64,000 nucleotides of DNA from a virus, in the IMG/VR virus record IMGVR_UViG_3300020154_000003, positions 302,039-366,038 of that record; one strand, 5' to 3'. The notes under the pieces are model-generated. The model did not search any database and was not told the DNA's origin. It saw only the letters and a list, made by a program, of their open reading frames with translations. Of the stretch, positions 17,968-27,141 are shown piece after piece. The translations under genes were made by a program, and so were the position numbers. Position 1 is the stretch's first letter, and each line of letters starts with the position of its first letter.

Positions 17968-18467
17968 AATTTAGAATTCTCCAACTTCAAAAAAGCAATC
18001 AAATCTTTATTCTTTAAAATTTTTAATTCAAACACCTTAATCTCGTCTTCAAGAAGTTTAATGTTTGCATTATTCATTTCAATTTTCTCATCCTTTTCTC
18101 TTGAAGCTTTATACGTTTCTAAAGTTTTTTCATTATGGCGTTTCACTTCATCACTTGTTAAGGGAACGGTAGTATCTTCAAGAAATTCTTTAACTTCGCC
18201 TAAATGAGTTATCCTATCTTGCATTGGATTAGAGATACCCTCAACATCTCCCATCCCTTTCAGAAATTCACTAACTTCGTTGATGTAGTTCATCTCTTCA
18301 CCCTGTTCATATTTTCTTACCCTCACTTCATCTATCCTTTTAGTTTCTCTTTCTATGGTTTTCTCTGTCGCCTTCTCAAGAATTTCATAATGAATTTTCT
18401 TAACAGCATCGTCAGCTTTACCAGTCTCAAGAGATTCTTTTAATTTTTTTAAGAAATCACCTTCCAT
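17964..18467 (-). CDS. Coiled-coil protein (167 aa)
   Basis: Almost entirely charged helix: KKLKESLETGKADDAVKKI at the start and a long C-terminal heptad pattern (IKLLEDEIKVFELKILKNK). There is no catalytic motif. It overlaps the next gene by 4 bp and follows the glycosyltransferase gene by 11 bp. A structural spacer or assembly chaperone is possible. Confidence 0.75.
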   Translation of the reverse strand: MEGDFLKKLKESLETGKADDAVKKIHYEILEKATEKTIERETKRIDEVRVRKYEQGEEMNYINEVSEFLKGMGDVEGISNPMQDRITHLGEVKEFLEDTTVPLTSDEVKRHNEKTLETYKASREKDEKIEMNNANIKLLEDEIKVFELKILKNKDLIAFLKLENSKL

Positions 18468-18478
18468 CGATTCTAAAT

Positions 18479-19882
18479 TTATGATGGTACTGTAACGTTT
18501 ACAATTGACTTATAAAATTGCGCACGAGTTTCAGTAACATTTTTAAGGTTATATTTAACTTTAAAATCTTCATATAATTGATTCCCCAAGTCTTCTCTCA
18601 AATTAGGTTCAGTTGCTAGAAGCTTGATAGCTTTAGCCCAATCTCTATCGATTTTTCTATTGTATAAACTATTTTTAGTATATGGAATCAATATACAGTT
18701 CTTCATATGTACACCATCCACGTTATATGGGGGTATATCACTACAAATAATTGGAATTTTGCGTGTCCAGACTTCAACCTGCTTCAAATTTGATTTCATT
18801 CTGTTAAACATATTGTCAGCCAAAGGAGCGAGAGCAACATCCGTTTCATTCAATACTTGAGCGTAAGTATTTGCTTTCTGTGTCCATCTTCGAACATAAT
18901 TTACATTAGACTCATCATAATAATTATCTCTTTCAAATTTTTCCAACCATTTTATATAGTCTTCATTTCTAATCAACTTATGTTCGTCAGTAAAAATTTT
19001 TTCATAGTCCAAATAAACAGATTCTACTGAATGGATAGCCCTACGACTAACATCAAATACTTTTCCTCTGAAACGATCTTTAATGTCTGAGGGAAGTCCT
19101 TTAATCAAATCAACGTTACCATCGCATTTTTTTATTGACTTATACATTTCTTTGGTTAGAAGTCTTCTTTTTTGAAGTACATCAGCAAACTCAGGGTTAA
19201 ACTTAATGTCTGTAGTTACACCTTCGGTGTCCCATCCAGCGACAATGTATTTAACCTTATTCTTTAGTTTAACATCATTGTCAACAAGCTTAGTAACCCC
19301 AATCAATTGTTGAACGTCATTCTTGTGAGAAGAACCAGCCATGTATGTGTATCTAACATACTTTTCATCAGTGATTCTATTATCTTGAAATTGCTTCATC
19401 CATTCAGGATTAACTGAGTTAGGTAGAACAATCACATTATCCTTACGAGTAATTTTTCTAATTTCAGTGGCAAACAATTCAGTCGTAGTGGTAACATAAT
19501 CTGCCAACTTAAGATTGTCAATTATGTCGAGATGCATCTTATTTTTAAATGCAGTAGGATACATTGGGTGAGTCTTGTCGAGCAACCAATAGTCATCAAT
19601 ATCCATGATGAGAATTGTACCGTTCGCTCTAAGTTCCTGAACAAGCTTAATCATACCATTGACTGAAGGTACAATCGTTCTGTGGAAGTGAATTATTTGA
19701 AATGTCTTAAGGTAAGCTAATGCACCTTCAAAATCATTCAAATTAATGTCAGAGTTTATTTCAATTTGAAAGTCAGATGAGTGATCTCTTTCAAGCTGCA
19801 TCGCAGGGGTCAATGTTCTGTAATAATTTACACCCGCAACATCTTTGTTATAGAATAGAATTTTAATTTTCTCGCTCTCCAT
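18479..19882 (-). CDS. Glycosyltransferase, probably GT-B (GT4-like)
   Basis: The 467-residue protein begins IKILFYNKDVAGVNYYRTLTP, an N-terminal Rossmann strand plus G-rich loop. IIHFHRTIVPSVNGMIKLV and ILIMDIDDYWLLD follow, as in GT-B enzymes. The second half has YIVAGWDTEG and a late acidic/helical segment (ETDVALAPLADNMFNRMKS, KQVEVWTRKIPIICSDIPPY) resembling the nucleotide-sugar-binding domain, where E/D..LAPL..N and a K..E.....P.I.S.. motif occur. It would transfer sugar to a virion or host acceptor. It is the first gene after the motif at 19906. Confidence 0.8.
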   Translation of the reverse strand: MESEKIKILFYNKDVAGVNYYRTLTPAMQLERDHSSDFQIEINSDINLNDFEGALAYLKTFQIIHFHRTIVPSVNGMIKLVQELRANGTILIMDIDDYWLLDKTHPMYPTAFKNKMHLDIIDNLKLADYVTTTTELFATEIRKITRKDNVIVLPNSVNPEWMKQFQDNRITDEKYVRYTYMAGSSHKNDVQQLIGVTKLVDNDVKLKNKVKYIVAGWDTEGVTTDIKFNPEFADVLQKRRLLTKEMYKSIKKCDGNVDLIKGLPSDIKDRFRGKVFDVSRRAIHSVESVYLDYEKIFTDEHKLIRNEDYIKWLEKFERDNYYDESNVNYVRRWTQKANTYAQVLNETDVALAPLADNMFNRMKSNLKQVEVWTRKIPIICSDIPPYNVDGVHMKNCILIPYTKNSLYNRKIDRDWAKAIKLLATEPNLREDLGNQLYEDFKVKYNLKNVTETRAQFYKSIVNVTVPS

Positions 19883-19905
19883 ATTTATAATAATTTATAG
19901 TTTAT

Positions 19906-19915
19906 TATAAATACT
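19906..19915 (-). promoter_or_regulatory. Promoter-like motif AGTATTTATA
   Basis: Recurrent element 23 nt before the ATG at 19882. The flanking 19916-19974 gap is T-rich on the plus strand and contains a short direct repeat of AAAACTGTAA. Confidence 0.55.
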
Positions 19916-19974
19916 GGAGTTTTTCGGAAAATTTATTGTTTTTTAGTAAAAACTGTAAAAAACTGTAATTTTTT

Positions 19975-20328
19975 TTATTTTTCTTTTCTGTACTTATTTT
20001 TCTTATCTGAATAAGACTGATAAGACGATTCTTCGACCTTTTTTGTTTCTTTTTTAGGAGTTGCTGGCTTTACTAATGCAGATTTAGCCTTATCATGCGC
20101 AGCACAGATTTTGATAAAGGTATTTTTGTCGATTTCAATAACACTCACAGTACCTTCGGCTCTAAGTTTATGAAGACTGATAGGTAAAAAATTGCATTCT
20201 AATGCACATTCGCCATTAGGTTCAAGAGTTACTTTTGAAGTTTTAATCTCAAATGATTGAGCGGTATTAAGTTTAGCGTGTCTTTTAGGTAAAAGATTAG
20301 TTATGTTCTTTATTTTGTAGTATCCCAT
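19975..20328 (-). CDS. Hypothetical basic protein (117 aa)
   Basis: The sequence begins MGYYKIKNITNLLPKRHAKL and ends in a Lys/Glu-rich tail (KKETKKVEES, KNKYRKEK). The middle is a small beta-rich domain (TSKVTLEPNGECALECNFLP). No enzyme motif is present. It lies 5 bp after the ParB-like gene and probably shares its transcript. A nucleic-acid or virion-interior role fits the basic tail, as inference. Confidence 0.75.
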   Translation of the reverse strand: MGYYKIKNITNLLPKRHAKLNTAQSFEIKTSKVTLEPNGECALECNFLPISLHKLRAEGTVSVIEIDKNTFIKICAAHDKAKSALVKPATPKKETKKVEESSYQSYSDKKNKYRKEK

Positions 20329-20333
20329 AGTAT

Positions 20334-21140
20334 TTATTTGTCATCAATTGATTGAAGTAATTTTTCTCCGTAAAGTATTCCATCAATACCTTTTGTTCTT
20401 GCTTTCTCAGCCACCAAGGTGTTAATTAAGTCAGTTTCACTCATTCCAAAATCTTTAGTTTTGGCTTTAAAATCTAAAGTAGGAAACCAAAGTTCAGCCA
20501 AAGCCTTCATCGGATTTTCGTTATTGCCAATGCTCTTATCAATGGTATCAGTTTTCAATACTGACTTAAATTCAATTTCGTATGGTTTGTATCCGGGTAA
20601 CGGCTTTATCACAAAGAAATTACCTGATATATTCTTTTTCAAAGGAGCCTTACGGTATGCTTTAAGAACTTCTTTCTTAGTTTTTACTGGCTTATCGGGT
20701 ATATACATTGATTCATCTTCTTCAGATAAAACTCTCAACATATCACTCTGATCGTGCTTTAATTTAAATTCCTTAAAAGCATTTTGGATGGTATTCAATA
20801 TTTCCATTGCTGTTTTCTTATCACACTTCAATCTAATTGAAGGGACTGCAGCATCAGGTCTTACCAATAGATATGCTGCCAATCTGGAATGACCATCCAG
20901 TACATCATTATCTTTAGCCACCCATATAGGTGATAACTCTTCGCCCTTATTCAGTTTATCAACAAAGTAACTTACTGAATCATTATCAATAAAAGGTTGG
21001 GTTGGATTTAAGTCATTGACATTAATTCCAGCCACTTCATACGGGTGCTGAGTGTTATTCAACTCGCTAGTAACAAATTTAAAGGGAGCACTTACTTGAG
21101 GACTATCCTTAGGTTTGTATATATTGGTTTGAATTTCCAT
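20334..21140 (-). CDS. ParB/sulfiredoxin-like domain protein, possible polyvalent component
   Basis: The 268-residue protein has a ParB-N/sulfiredoxin-like core: INVNDLNPTQPFID, then PIWVAKDNDVLDGHSRLAAYLL. The DGHSRL element is the nucleotide-binding signature of ParB/Srx domains. The C-terminal part (EKARTKGIDGILYGEK) resembles the A...GIDGI.YG end seen in ADP-ribosyltransferase-like polyvalent proteins; this is weaker. It lies immediately downstream of the 1405-residue multi-enzyme protein. ParB-like domains are common in phage polyvalent proteins delivered with the genome. Whether it cleaves DNA, binds CTP or modifies proteins is not clear. Confidence 0.78.
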   Translation of the reverse strand: MEIQTNIYKPKDSPQVSAPFKFVTSELNNTQHPYEVAGINVNDLNPTQPFIDNDSVSYFVDKLNKGEELSPIWVAKDNDVLDGHSRLAAYLLVRPDAAVPSIRLKCDKKTAMEILNTIQNAFKEFKLKHDQSDMLRVLSEEDESMYIPDKPVKTKKEVLKAYRKAPLKKNISGNFFVIKPLPGYKPYEIEFKSVLKTDTIDKSIGNNENPMKALAELWFPTLDFKAKTKDFGMSETDLINTLVAEKARTKGIDGILYGEKLLQSIDDK

Positions 21141-21146
21141 CGTACC

Positions 21147-21156
21147 AATAAATACT
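21147..21156 (-). promoter_or_regulatory. Promoter-like motif AGTATTTATT
   Basis: Recurrent element only 6 nt before the ATG at 21140. If it is a -10-like element, the transcript would start at or very near the start codon and be almost leaderless. Confidence 0.5.
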
Positions 21157-21175
21157 GGATATTTTATAAATTTAG

Positions 21176-24100
21176 TTATTGAGGCTCCTGAGGAACTATT
21201 TGTCTCAATAAAATTTCCTTATTGTTTCTTTGCTTACCAGAATAAATATCGAAAAGAAGTTTCTTCAGAATTTCACCGATCTGCTGACCACTATAACCCA
21301 AGGCCAATAAATCATTTCCATTAACTTGCAGTTCTCGCAACGAGAACGGCATACCCATAGACCTCATCTCCTTGATACTGTCTTTTATCTTATCAGGAAT
21401 TATTTGGGAGTTGATCGCATCGGGATAAATCTTATACATGTTGAAGACGGTGATTTTGTTTTTAACTGCACTATCCGAATCGTCTTTAAATGCAAGTTCC
21501 AATGCTCTCATCTCATTGTATGTTGTAAGGTCACCTTTCAAGCTGTTCTTATAAAACTCAGCAGGGTTAGGTATGCCGTACTTTGTCAATTGGTAAATAA
21601 ATTCACCCATAGTTTTAACGTTGTTGAATTCAGCAACGTTGATCTCAGTGTCAACACTAAATATCTGTTCATACAAACCAGTTTCTTTCAATAATTGAGC
21701 ACCAACTGTTGGCTTACCTTTCTTCACAATCTTATCGAATTCAATCAATATTCTCTCAGGAGAAATTTCTCTTATTTTAAAGGCATTTTGTTGGATTGCC
21801 TTTAATGTTTGAGGTTCTATTTTGAAATCAAATCTGGATGCAAATTGAACAGCACGTAGCATTCTCAAAGGGTCTTCCGAAAAGGCTTTCGGATTAACCA
21901 TTCTGATGAGTTTATCTTTTATGTCCTGACTTCCACCGTATGGGTCAATCATTTGTCCATGAGAATCCTTAGCGATTGCATTTATGGTGAAATCCCTTCG
22001 TTCTAAGTCTTTTTCAATGGGTAACGTGTGATCTGACGTAACTTCAAATCCCTGATACCCACCCTGACCCGTGGCCCTTTCGGTTCTTGGTACTGCAATA
22101 TCCAACTCCCCTGTTTGAGGGGTCGTAAATTTGATGATTCCAAACGATTTACCGACATTATCCACGCGACCGTACTTGGCTAAGATTTTCTCAATATCTT
22201 CCAATGGAACGCCTGTAATGAGCAAATCCAAGTCTTTAGATGGTTTGTTCAACATCCCATCACGAACAGCACCACCCACGGAGTAGATTTTACCGCCTGC
22301 GAGTTCAATATCGTTTTTGAAGGGTAGCATGTCTAAATTTGCAATATTTTCGTTGATTTTGCCCTTTTTTGGCTTTAAAACGGTTTTTTTCTTGTCTTTC
22401 GTTGAAAAAACTAGCTTTTCAGACTGCAATTTAATGTTTTTCTTGAACTTCTTACCATATTTCTTACCAGTACCCTTTTTAACATAAGAAATAGTCATGT
22501 GAGGATGATAATCCTTAAATCTATTGGTGTAAGGGAGTTCTTTTAACGCCTTATTTAAGTTTTTCAAGGTTTGAGTAGGGACAACATCAAATTTAACTAC
22601 GTCAAAGTCAGGAGTTTCGAAGTGAGACACCTCTTTTAACTCTATTTCGATGGGTTTTGAGATGTCGATGATGCTTTCCACAATAGCCCTTACCTGATTC
22701 GCGTCAACTCCATCATGGAAGCCATAAAGAATGGTTATATGCGGGTCTTTTTCAATACCAAAGGTTGGTTTGTCATAAATATCGTCTTTTTCGATCATGG
22801 ACGTAATTTCATCCCAATTCGAAACCTTTATTTCTAACATCAACACACCGAATTCTACCTTCTCCTTTCTTTCGGCTTCGGCAAGCATTTCCTTAATTAA
22901 GGGTTCTGCCATGTCCTGTACCTCACCGTCTTGATCCATAAACTCGTCCCAATATCCGCTCATGTCTTGTATTTCAACCATCTCAGGCTGAAATTTAACA
23001 TCAGGTATTTTCTTCCACGTATATCCACCACCAGTTTCATAGTTATATGGCGAAATATCAACATGCATCAATATTCTGTTAGCTGTATCATAAACATATA
23101 TCGAAGTGTGACATTCGTATTCACTGTATCTTGTAAAACACCCATAATCACTATTACTAGTGACTACATCACACATTTTATCTGCAATATCATCGCATAT
23201 ACCACCAGAACCATACATTTCATCATATCCTTCATGATCTTGTTCCCATTCATTATATACTTCCTGAGCAACTGTAGCAAATTGTGTCTTCAAGGATTCC
23301 AATTTAGACTTCAATGCTAAAACAGGAGAATTTTCATTCAGAGATTCATACATCTCATCTGTATCGTCAACTATTTTAATTGATGATGGTTCGAATACAA
23401 TATAGTTGGTTGCATCAGGATTGGTTTTATCACTCATCATATTCCCCACGTATCCAGCTTTACTTAGAAACATTGATGCTGCTTTATTACTACCTAGCAC
23501 GGCAGCTAACCATTCATATACTTGTTTATTTGTGATGTCATAACGATATGATTCATCGTAAAAGTCACTTTGAAACTGTTCAATATCAATATCACTCAAA
23601 CCTAAATTTCTGCCGCGACCAAGTATGTATGAAGCTAAATGATCATCGATGGTTTCATCAAAATTCAAATACCTTCCGTCTCTCAATTGAACGTTCAATA
23701 TCTTATCACCATAGATGGATGCCACTTGAGGGTCATTAGTGAAGTAAAAACCCCATCCTCCCAATTCTCTACCGTCTGATGAACCTATTTTTTTTAATGA
23801 GAAAGCATTAAATTTACTTTTACTGGAAGTACCGTGGTAAGCATCGATTTCACTTACTCTACTTAATTCTTCCTTAATTGTTTGTGTTACTATCGCATTG
23901 ATGTCGCCTTGGTTGCAGGGAGTACTGGTGCCATCACCATTACCGTTTATTTGACACTTCTTCTTGATACCAACAGCTTTCGCATCAGGCATGTACGTCA
24001 TTACTCTTTCAAGAATAGCATTTTCAAGCTTGAGCAATTCAACCTGATCCATCTCTTTATGTGCTGAATATCCAAGATCATAATATGCAAGTACACCCTT

Positions 24101-25393
24101 TCTAAAACCAAAATTCTCTTCAGTAAAATCCGCGCTTCTCACACCATGATCCATGAGTTCTTTAATAACCGCAAGCATTAGTCCAACATTGCGTTTCAAT
24201 TGAGGATTTTGAATCGTTGCCGATTTCTTAACTATTTCATTAAATGCAGGTCTGTCAGATTTTTTTATCATATCTGCAATTTGACTCCATCCAGCAGGTG
24301 ATAAATCCATAAAACCCATGAAGTCAGCGATTATGTCAATTACTCTTTCAGGATCAACGTCAAGTTTTTCACGAAGAATTATATAAATTTTGTCGTTCGG
24401 TTCGTTTAATCTATATGACCCATAAAAACGTCCAATATGTTTTGTGTTCTTACCAACCAATCTTGATGCTTCAATTGCTTCACCTCTATCTGAGGTAATC
24501 TTCAAGATTTTATTACCTCCAATATCAAACGCATAACCTTGAGTTCCCTTACCTAAATTAGCAACAATGCTATGACCTAATTTATTTGCTACTTTAGTGG
24601 CGAAATCATTGATATTAGAATTCTGCCTCATGAGATGTCTTTCTATATCTTCTACCGCCTCATCAACAACTACATTCTCCAATGCCAGTACATCCGCATT
24701 AGGTTTGTCCTTATCACCAGTCATCCCATAATCAAAAAATCCTATCTGACCATTCTTCTTATATCCTAAATTATTGGCACTCAAATCCAAACTTTTCATG
24801 TTATTGGATTTAAGTTCTTTCACAATATTTAAAAGTGAATTGTAGAAATGTTTTTCATTGGGATAATCATTAAGTAAATGCTCAATGTCTGCAGCAAAAT
24901 GTTCATACATTTGAGGTTTACTGGTAGCCATGTCGATAAAGGCTACAGCAAAAAATTTATGGCCAAATCTACTTTGCAATAAATCATCTAAATTTTCAAA
25001 AAGTGTATCAAATTTGGTGGGATCAACCGTTAGTTTTTCACAGATAATGAGGAATACTTTTTTGTTAACACCCCTTTTGTCGATTTCGTAAACTTGATAT
25101 ACATCTGCTAGAAGTTTGTTCCGTTTGCCTTTGATTTTTAAAGCTTCAATAGCTTCAGAGGGATCAATAGTCAATTTATAAACCTTGTCACCAGAAATGT
25201 ATGCGATACCATTGTATCCTTCGCCAGCATAAGTTGGGAGTTTTAAGATTCCTAATTTACCTACCACATCCTTTAATATTTCATCAGCTACTTTTCTATC
25301 CAAAATAGTTTCATTGATAATATTGGAAGCAATGAAGTCTTCAGCAATTACTCGTATAAATTCTCTTCTAATAATTTCTGGCTGTTTACTCAT
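21176..25393 (-). CDS. Polyvalent multi-enzyme protein: two kinase-like, ART-like, C/H region, 2H phosphoesterase, CCA nucleotidyltransferase
   Basis: This 1405-residue protein chains several domains. Residues 1-240: kinase-like domain (GEGYNGIAY loop, VYKLT lysine, LDLSANNLG catalytic loop, FFDYG). Residues 260-470: second kinase-like domain (GKGTQGYAF, ILKIT, SADFTEENFG, YYDLGY). Residues 515-675: ADP-ribosyltransferase-like domain (AYHGTS, GGWGFYFTND, NYIVFEPSSIKIV). Residues 725-800: Cys/His-containing region (GGICDDIAD, HVDISPYNY) that could be a papain-like fold but is uncertain. Residues 855-1000: 2H phosphoesterase (HITI at 884, HMTI at 964). Residues 1025-1405: CCA-adding/poly(A)-polymerase-type nucleotidyltransferase (GGAVRD, KDLDLLI, RRDFTINAIA, EDPLRMLRAVQF). 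Such chains match the polyvalent proteins known to be injected by phages. All key motifs look intact. The order and combination are unusual. Confidence 0.9.
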   Translation of the reverse strand: MSKQPEIIRREFIRVIAEDFIASNIINETILDRKVADEILKDVVGKLGILKLPTYAGEGYNGIAYISGDKVYKLTIDPSEAIEALKIKGKRNKLLADVYQVYEIDKRGVNKKVFLIICEKLTVDPTKFDTLFENLDDLLQSRFGHKFFAVAFIDMATSKPQMYEHFAADIEHLLNDYPNEKHFYNSLLNIVKELKSNNMKSLDLSANNLGYKKNGQIGFFDYGMTGDKDKPNADVLALENVVVDEAVEDIERHLMRQNSNINDFATKVANKLGHSIVANLGKGTQGYAFDIGGNKILKITSDRGEAIEASRLVGKNTKHIGRFYGSYRLNEPNDKIYIILREKLDVDPERVIDIIADFMGFMDLSPAGWSQIADMIKKSDRPAFNEIVKKSATIQNPQLKRNVGLMLAVIKELMDHGVRSADFTEENFGFRKGVLAYYDLGYSAHKEMDQVELLKLENAILERVMTYMPDAKAVGIKKKCQINGNGDGTSTPCNQGDINAIVTQTIKEELSRVSEIDAYHGTSSKSKFNAFSLKKIGSSDGRELGGWGFYFTNDPQVASIYGDKILNVQLRDGRYLNFDETIDDHLASYILGRGRNLGLSDIDIEQFQSDFYDESYRYDITNKQVYEWLAAVLGSNKAASMFLSKAGYVGNMMSDKTNPDATNYIVFEPSSIKIVDDTDEMYESLNENSPVLALKSKLESLKTQFATVAQEVYNEWEQDHEGYDEMYGSGGICDDIADKMCDVVTSNSDYGCFTRYSEYECHTSIYVYDTANRILMHVDISPYNYETGGGYTWKKIPDVKFQPEMVEIQDMSGYWDEFMDQDGEVQDMAEPLIKEMLAEAERKEKVEFGVLMLEIKVSNWDEITSMIEKDDIYDKPTFGIEKDPHITILYGFHDGVDANQVRAIVESIIDISKPIEIELKEVSHFETPDFDVVKFDVVPTQTLKNLNKALKELPYTNRFKDYHPHMTISYVKKGTGKKYGKKFKKNIKLQSEKLVFSTKDKKKTVLKPKKGKINENIANLDMLPFKNDIELAGGKIYSVGGAVRDGMLNKPSKDLDLLITGVPLEDIEKILAKYGRVDNVGKSFGIIKFTTPQTGELDIAVPRTERATGQGGYQGFEVTSDHTLPIEKDLERRDFTINAIAKDSHGQMIDPYGGSQDIKDKLIRMVNPKAFSEDPLRMLRAVQFASRFDFKIEPQTLKAIQQNAFKIREISPERILIEFDKIVKKGKPTVGAQLLKETGLYEQIFSVDTEINVAEFNNVKTMGEFIYQLTKYGIPNPAEFYKNSLKGDLTTYNEMRALELAFKDDSDSAVKNKITVFNMYKIYPDAINSQIIPDKIKDSIKEMRSMGMPFSLRELQVNGNDLLALGYSGQQIGEILKKLLFDIYSGKQRNNKEILLRQIVPQEPQ

Positions 25394-25401
25394 AAATGTA
25401 G

Positions 25402-25425
25402 AAAACCCACGATTTTGTGGGCTTT
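25402..25425 (-). other. GC-rich hairpin in leader of the polyvalent gene
   Basis: CCCAC pairs with GTGGG (25406-25410 with 25417-25421, loop of 6), extended by A/T pairs. In the minus direction TTTT follows. It lies between the motif at 25431 and the ATG at 25393. It could be the terminator of the upstream operon, an attenuator or an mRNA-stabilising leader; the sequence does not decide. Confidence 0.55.
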
Positions 25426-25430
25426 CATAT

Positions 25431-25440
25431 AATAAATACT
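25431..25440 (-). promoter_or_regulatory. Promoter-like motif AGTATTTATT
   Basis: Recurrent element 37 nt before the ATG at 25393, ahead of the leader hairpin. Confidence 0.55.
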
Positions 25441-25452
25441 TTAAAAAGTCGA

Positions 25453-26184
25453 TTATTTCAGGTTTTGTTTCCTCTTTTGAATGTCAAGAATCGTTTCAAC
25501 CACAACTTTCTTAAATTTACCTGAGTCGATAAATTCGTTAATAACATTTTCGATTTTCTCTCTAGTATACATCTCAGTGATAACGTTTCTGAAGGTTTCT
25601 TCAACCAATTTATCAAAGGTGTTACCACCCAAAACATCAATCATAGTCTTACGAATCTGCTCATTCAATAAAGCGGGGTTAACTGCACCATAATGCTGCA
25701 CTTCATTCAAAGGCTGTTGTGGAGCACCAGCACCAACATACTGGCTTGTAGAATACTCGGCTAATTGTTGTGACAATCCAGCATTCGGATTGCTTGTAGG
25801 CTTTTTAGTGATTAATTCCTTGGCTCTAGCCATTTGTTCCTCAAAAAAAGTATCTCTCTTATCAACCATTTGACTTTGTTGTACTGGTTGAGTATACTCA
25901 TTTACTGCTTGTCTACTTGCAGACTGTGTTGGAGGATTATAGTGTGATTTAGCAACAGCTACTGGCACTCCGTGATTGGCTTCAGTACTTTCTGATACTG
26001 CTCTGATTGCCTGAACCGCAGGAGTAGGAACACCACTGTTTACTGAATTAAGTAATTCAACTATGAATCTCTTGCTATCACTTTTACGAATCCCACTACC
26101 AGTACCAAGAGTTTCTTCCTTGATTATTGATTGATTTCTTCTTTCTTCAATCTCTTTCTTAATATTATCTAAATTAAAATTCAT
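25453..26184 (-). CDS. Hypothetical Gln-rich protein with helical C-terminus (243 aa)
   Basis: The N-terminal 60 residues are charged helix. The middle is Pro/Gln/Ser/Thr-rich and likely disordered. The C-terminal ~70 residues form amphipathic helices (TFDKLVEETFRNVITEMYTR, KIENVINEFIDSGKF). No motif was recognised. The start ATG overlaps the end of the WYL-like gene by 11 bp. A head-interior or scaffold-type protein is possible. Confidence 0.75.
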   Translation of the reverse strand: MNFNLDNIKKEIEERRNQSIIKEETLGTGSGIRKSDSKRFIVELLNSVNSGVPTPAVQAIRAVSESTEANHGVPVAVAKSHYNPPTQSASRQAVNEYTQPVQQSQMVDKRDTFFEEQMARAKELITKKPTSNPNAGLSQQLAEYSTSQYVGAGAPQQPLNEVQHYGAVNPALLNEQIRKTMIDVLGGNTFDKLVEETFRNVITEMYTREKIENVINEFIDSGKFKKVVVETILDIQKRKQNLK

Positions 26185-26848
26185 TTTGATTATCTTGTTT
26201 TTTTATGGTATTATCAAACTCACGTTTCTTTTGATCAAACCAGCTTTTTGAAGCATTATCATTGTCCACACCCTTGTTTCTATTGAAGAATGAAGATTTT
26301 TTAAATCTATCCAACTGTGTCTGAAACCAATTTTTATCGTTAGTCATCCCTTGATAAGTGTCAGGCTGGTTTATTGATTTATCACCTGAAACTTGCTGTG
26401 GTTCTTCACTGCTTGGCTCTGCAGCCAATATTATTTGGGTCATTTGACTATCCTTCGGATTATAATTTGGCCTGTTTGTGCGCATATAATTCGCATCAGT
26501 CTCAAATTTTTTCAATGTTTTAGCCATTGAAGTAATCCCATCCAATCTGAATAATCTCCAGCCCGGAATCTCATCATTTGGCCTCTTTGGTGCGTTCCCT
26601 GTATCGGTAGCACCTGCTTGCTGCCATGCTCTTAAAACTAAATTCCCTGCTTTAGATACACCTAAAACATACGGTTCAATTGTACGATAACCTCTATTCA
26701 CGGTTTCATCGCCTGCATAGTAAATAAAGACAACATCTTTATTGTTGATTGCATTGGCGACAGTATTCCTATCGACCCATTCATTCAAACTTCTAAGTTT
26801 GTCGATTTGGGCCTTAAGATCGTCCTTTCCGAGAATAGGTTTATCCAT
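26174..26848 (-). CDS. WYL-like domain protein (224 aa)
   Basis: Residues about 35-115 (VFIYYAGDE, RGYRTIEPYVLGVSKAGNLV, LRAWQQAG, WRLFRLDGITSMAK) follow the WYL-domain pattern: an I.YY strand, R.IEPY.L, aromatic (R)AW, and W..FRLDRI. WYL domains bind nucleic acid or nucleotide ligands and control defence or repair systems in bacteria. There is no N-terminal HTH here; the N-terminus is a short helix and the C-terminus is disordered and polar. It could be a ligand-sensing virion or regulatory protein. It shares a 1-bp overlap with its upstream neighbour. Confidence 0.72.
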   Translation of the reverse strand: MDKPILGKDDLKAQIDKLRSLNEWVDRNTVANAINNKDVVFIYYAGDETVNRGYRTIEPYVLGVSKAGNLVLRAWQQAGATDTGNAPKRPNDEIPGWRLFRLDGITSMAKTLKKFETDANYMRTNRPNYNPKDSQMTQIILAAEPSSEEPQQVSGDKSINQPDTYQGMTNDKNWFQTQLDRFKKSSFFNRNKGVDNDNASKSWFDQKKREFDNTIKKQDNQNEF

Positions 26849-27108
26849 TATACTTTCGATCCGTCATAAGGATTATTCGAAGAATAAATGTTCTTTGCTT
26901 GTTGAGCATTTCTAGTAACGATGTCTGTACGACTACCAATACTACCATTTTTTTCTCCTTTACCTAACTCATCACCATCCGACAATGAATCAGGGTGTGT
27001 TCCTTCATAGGCATTATTTCTACCGTACTTGTTTTTAGCAAGTTCCTTTTGTCTAAATTGAACGCTGTACTCATCAAGAGGTACGTTCTTTCCATCGATA
27101 ATTGGCAT
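26848..27108 (-). CDS. Hypothetical small protein (86 aa)
   Basis: A Gly/Asn/Ser-rich polar protein starting MPIIDGKNVPLDEYSVQFRQ, with two related segments (KNKYGRNNAYEGTHPDS and AKNIYSSNNPYDGSKV) that suggest a short internal duplication. No family was recognised. It is the first gene after the motif at 27145 and is linked to the WYL-like gene. Confidence 0.7.
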   Translation of the reverse strand: MPIIDGKNVPLDEYSVQFRQKELAKNKYGRNNAYEGTHPDSLSDGDELGKGEKNGSIGSRTDIVTRNAQQAKNIYSSNNPYDGSKV

Positions 27109-27141
27109 TTTGTTTCTGTTAACTAAATTATTAAGTTATTT

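Noticed and set aside
20327-20337. AGTATTTATT on the plus strand at the start of the 117-residue gene
   Set aside because: It is in the opposite orientation to the other copies and overlaps the start region, so it is probably chance.
22931-23320. 129-codon plus-strand open frame opposite the polyvalent gene
   Set aside because: It is an antisense shadow of a conserved multi-domain gene; the translation is low-complexity and hydrophobic.
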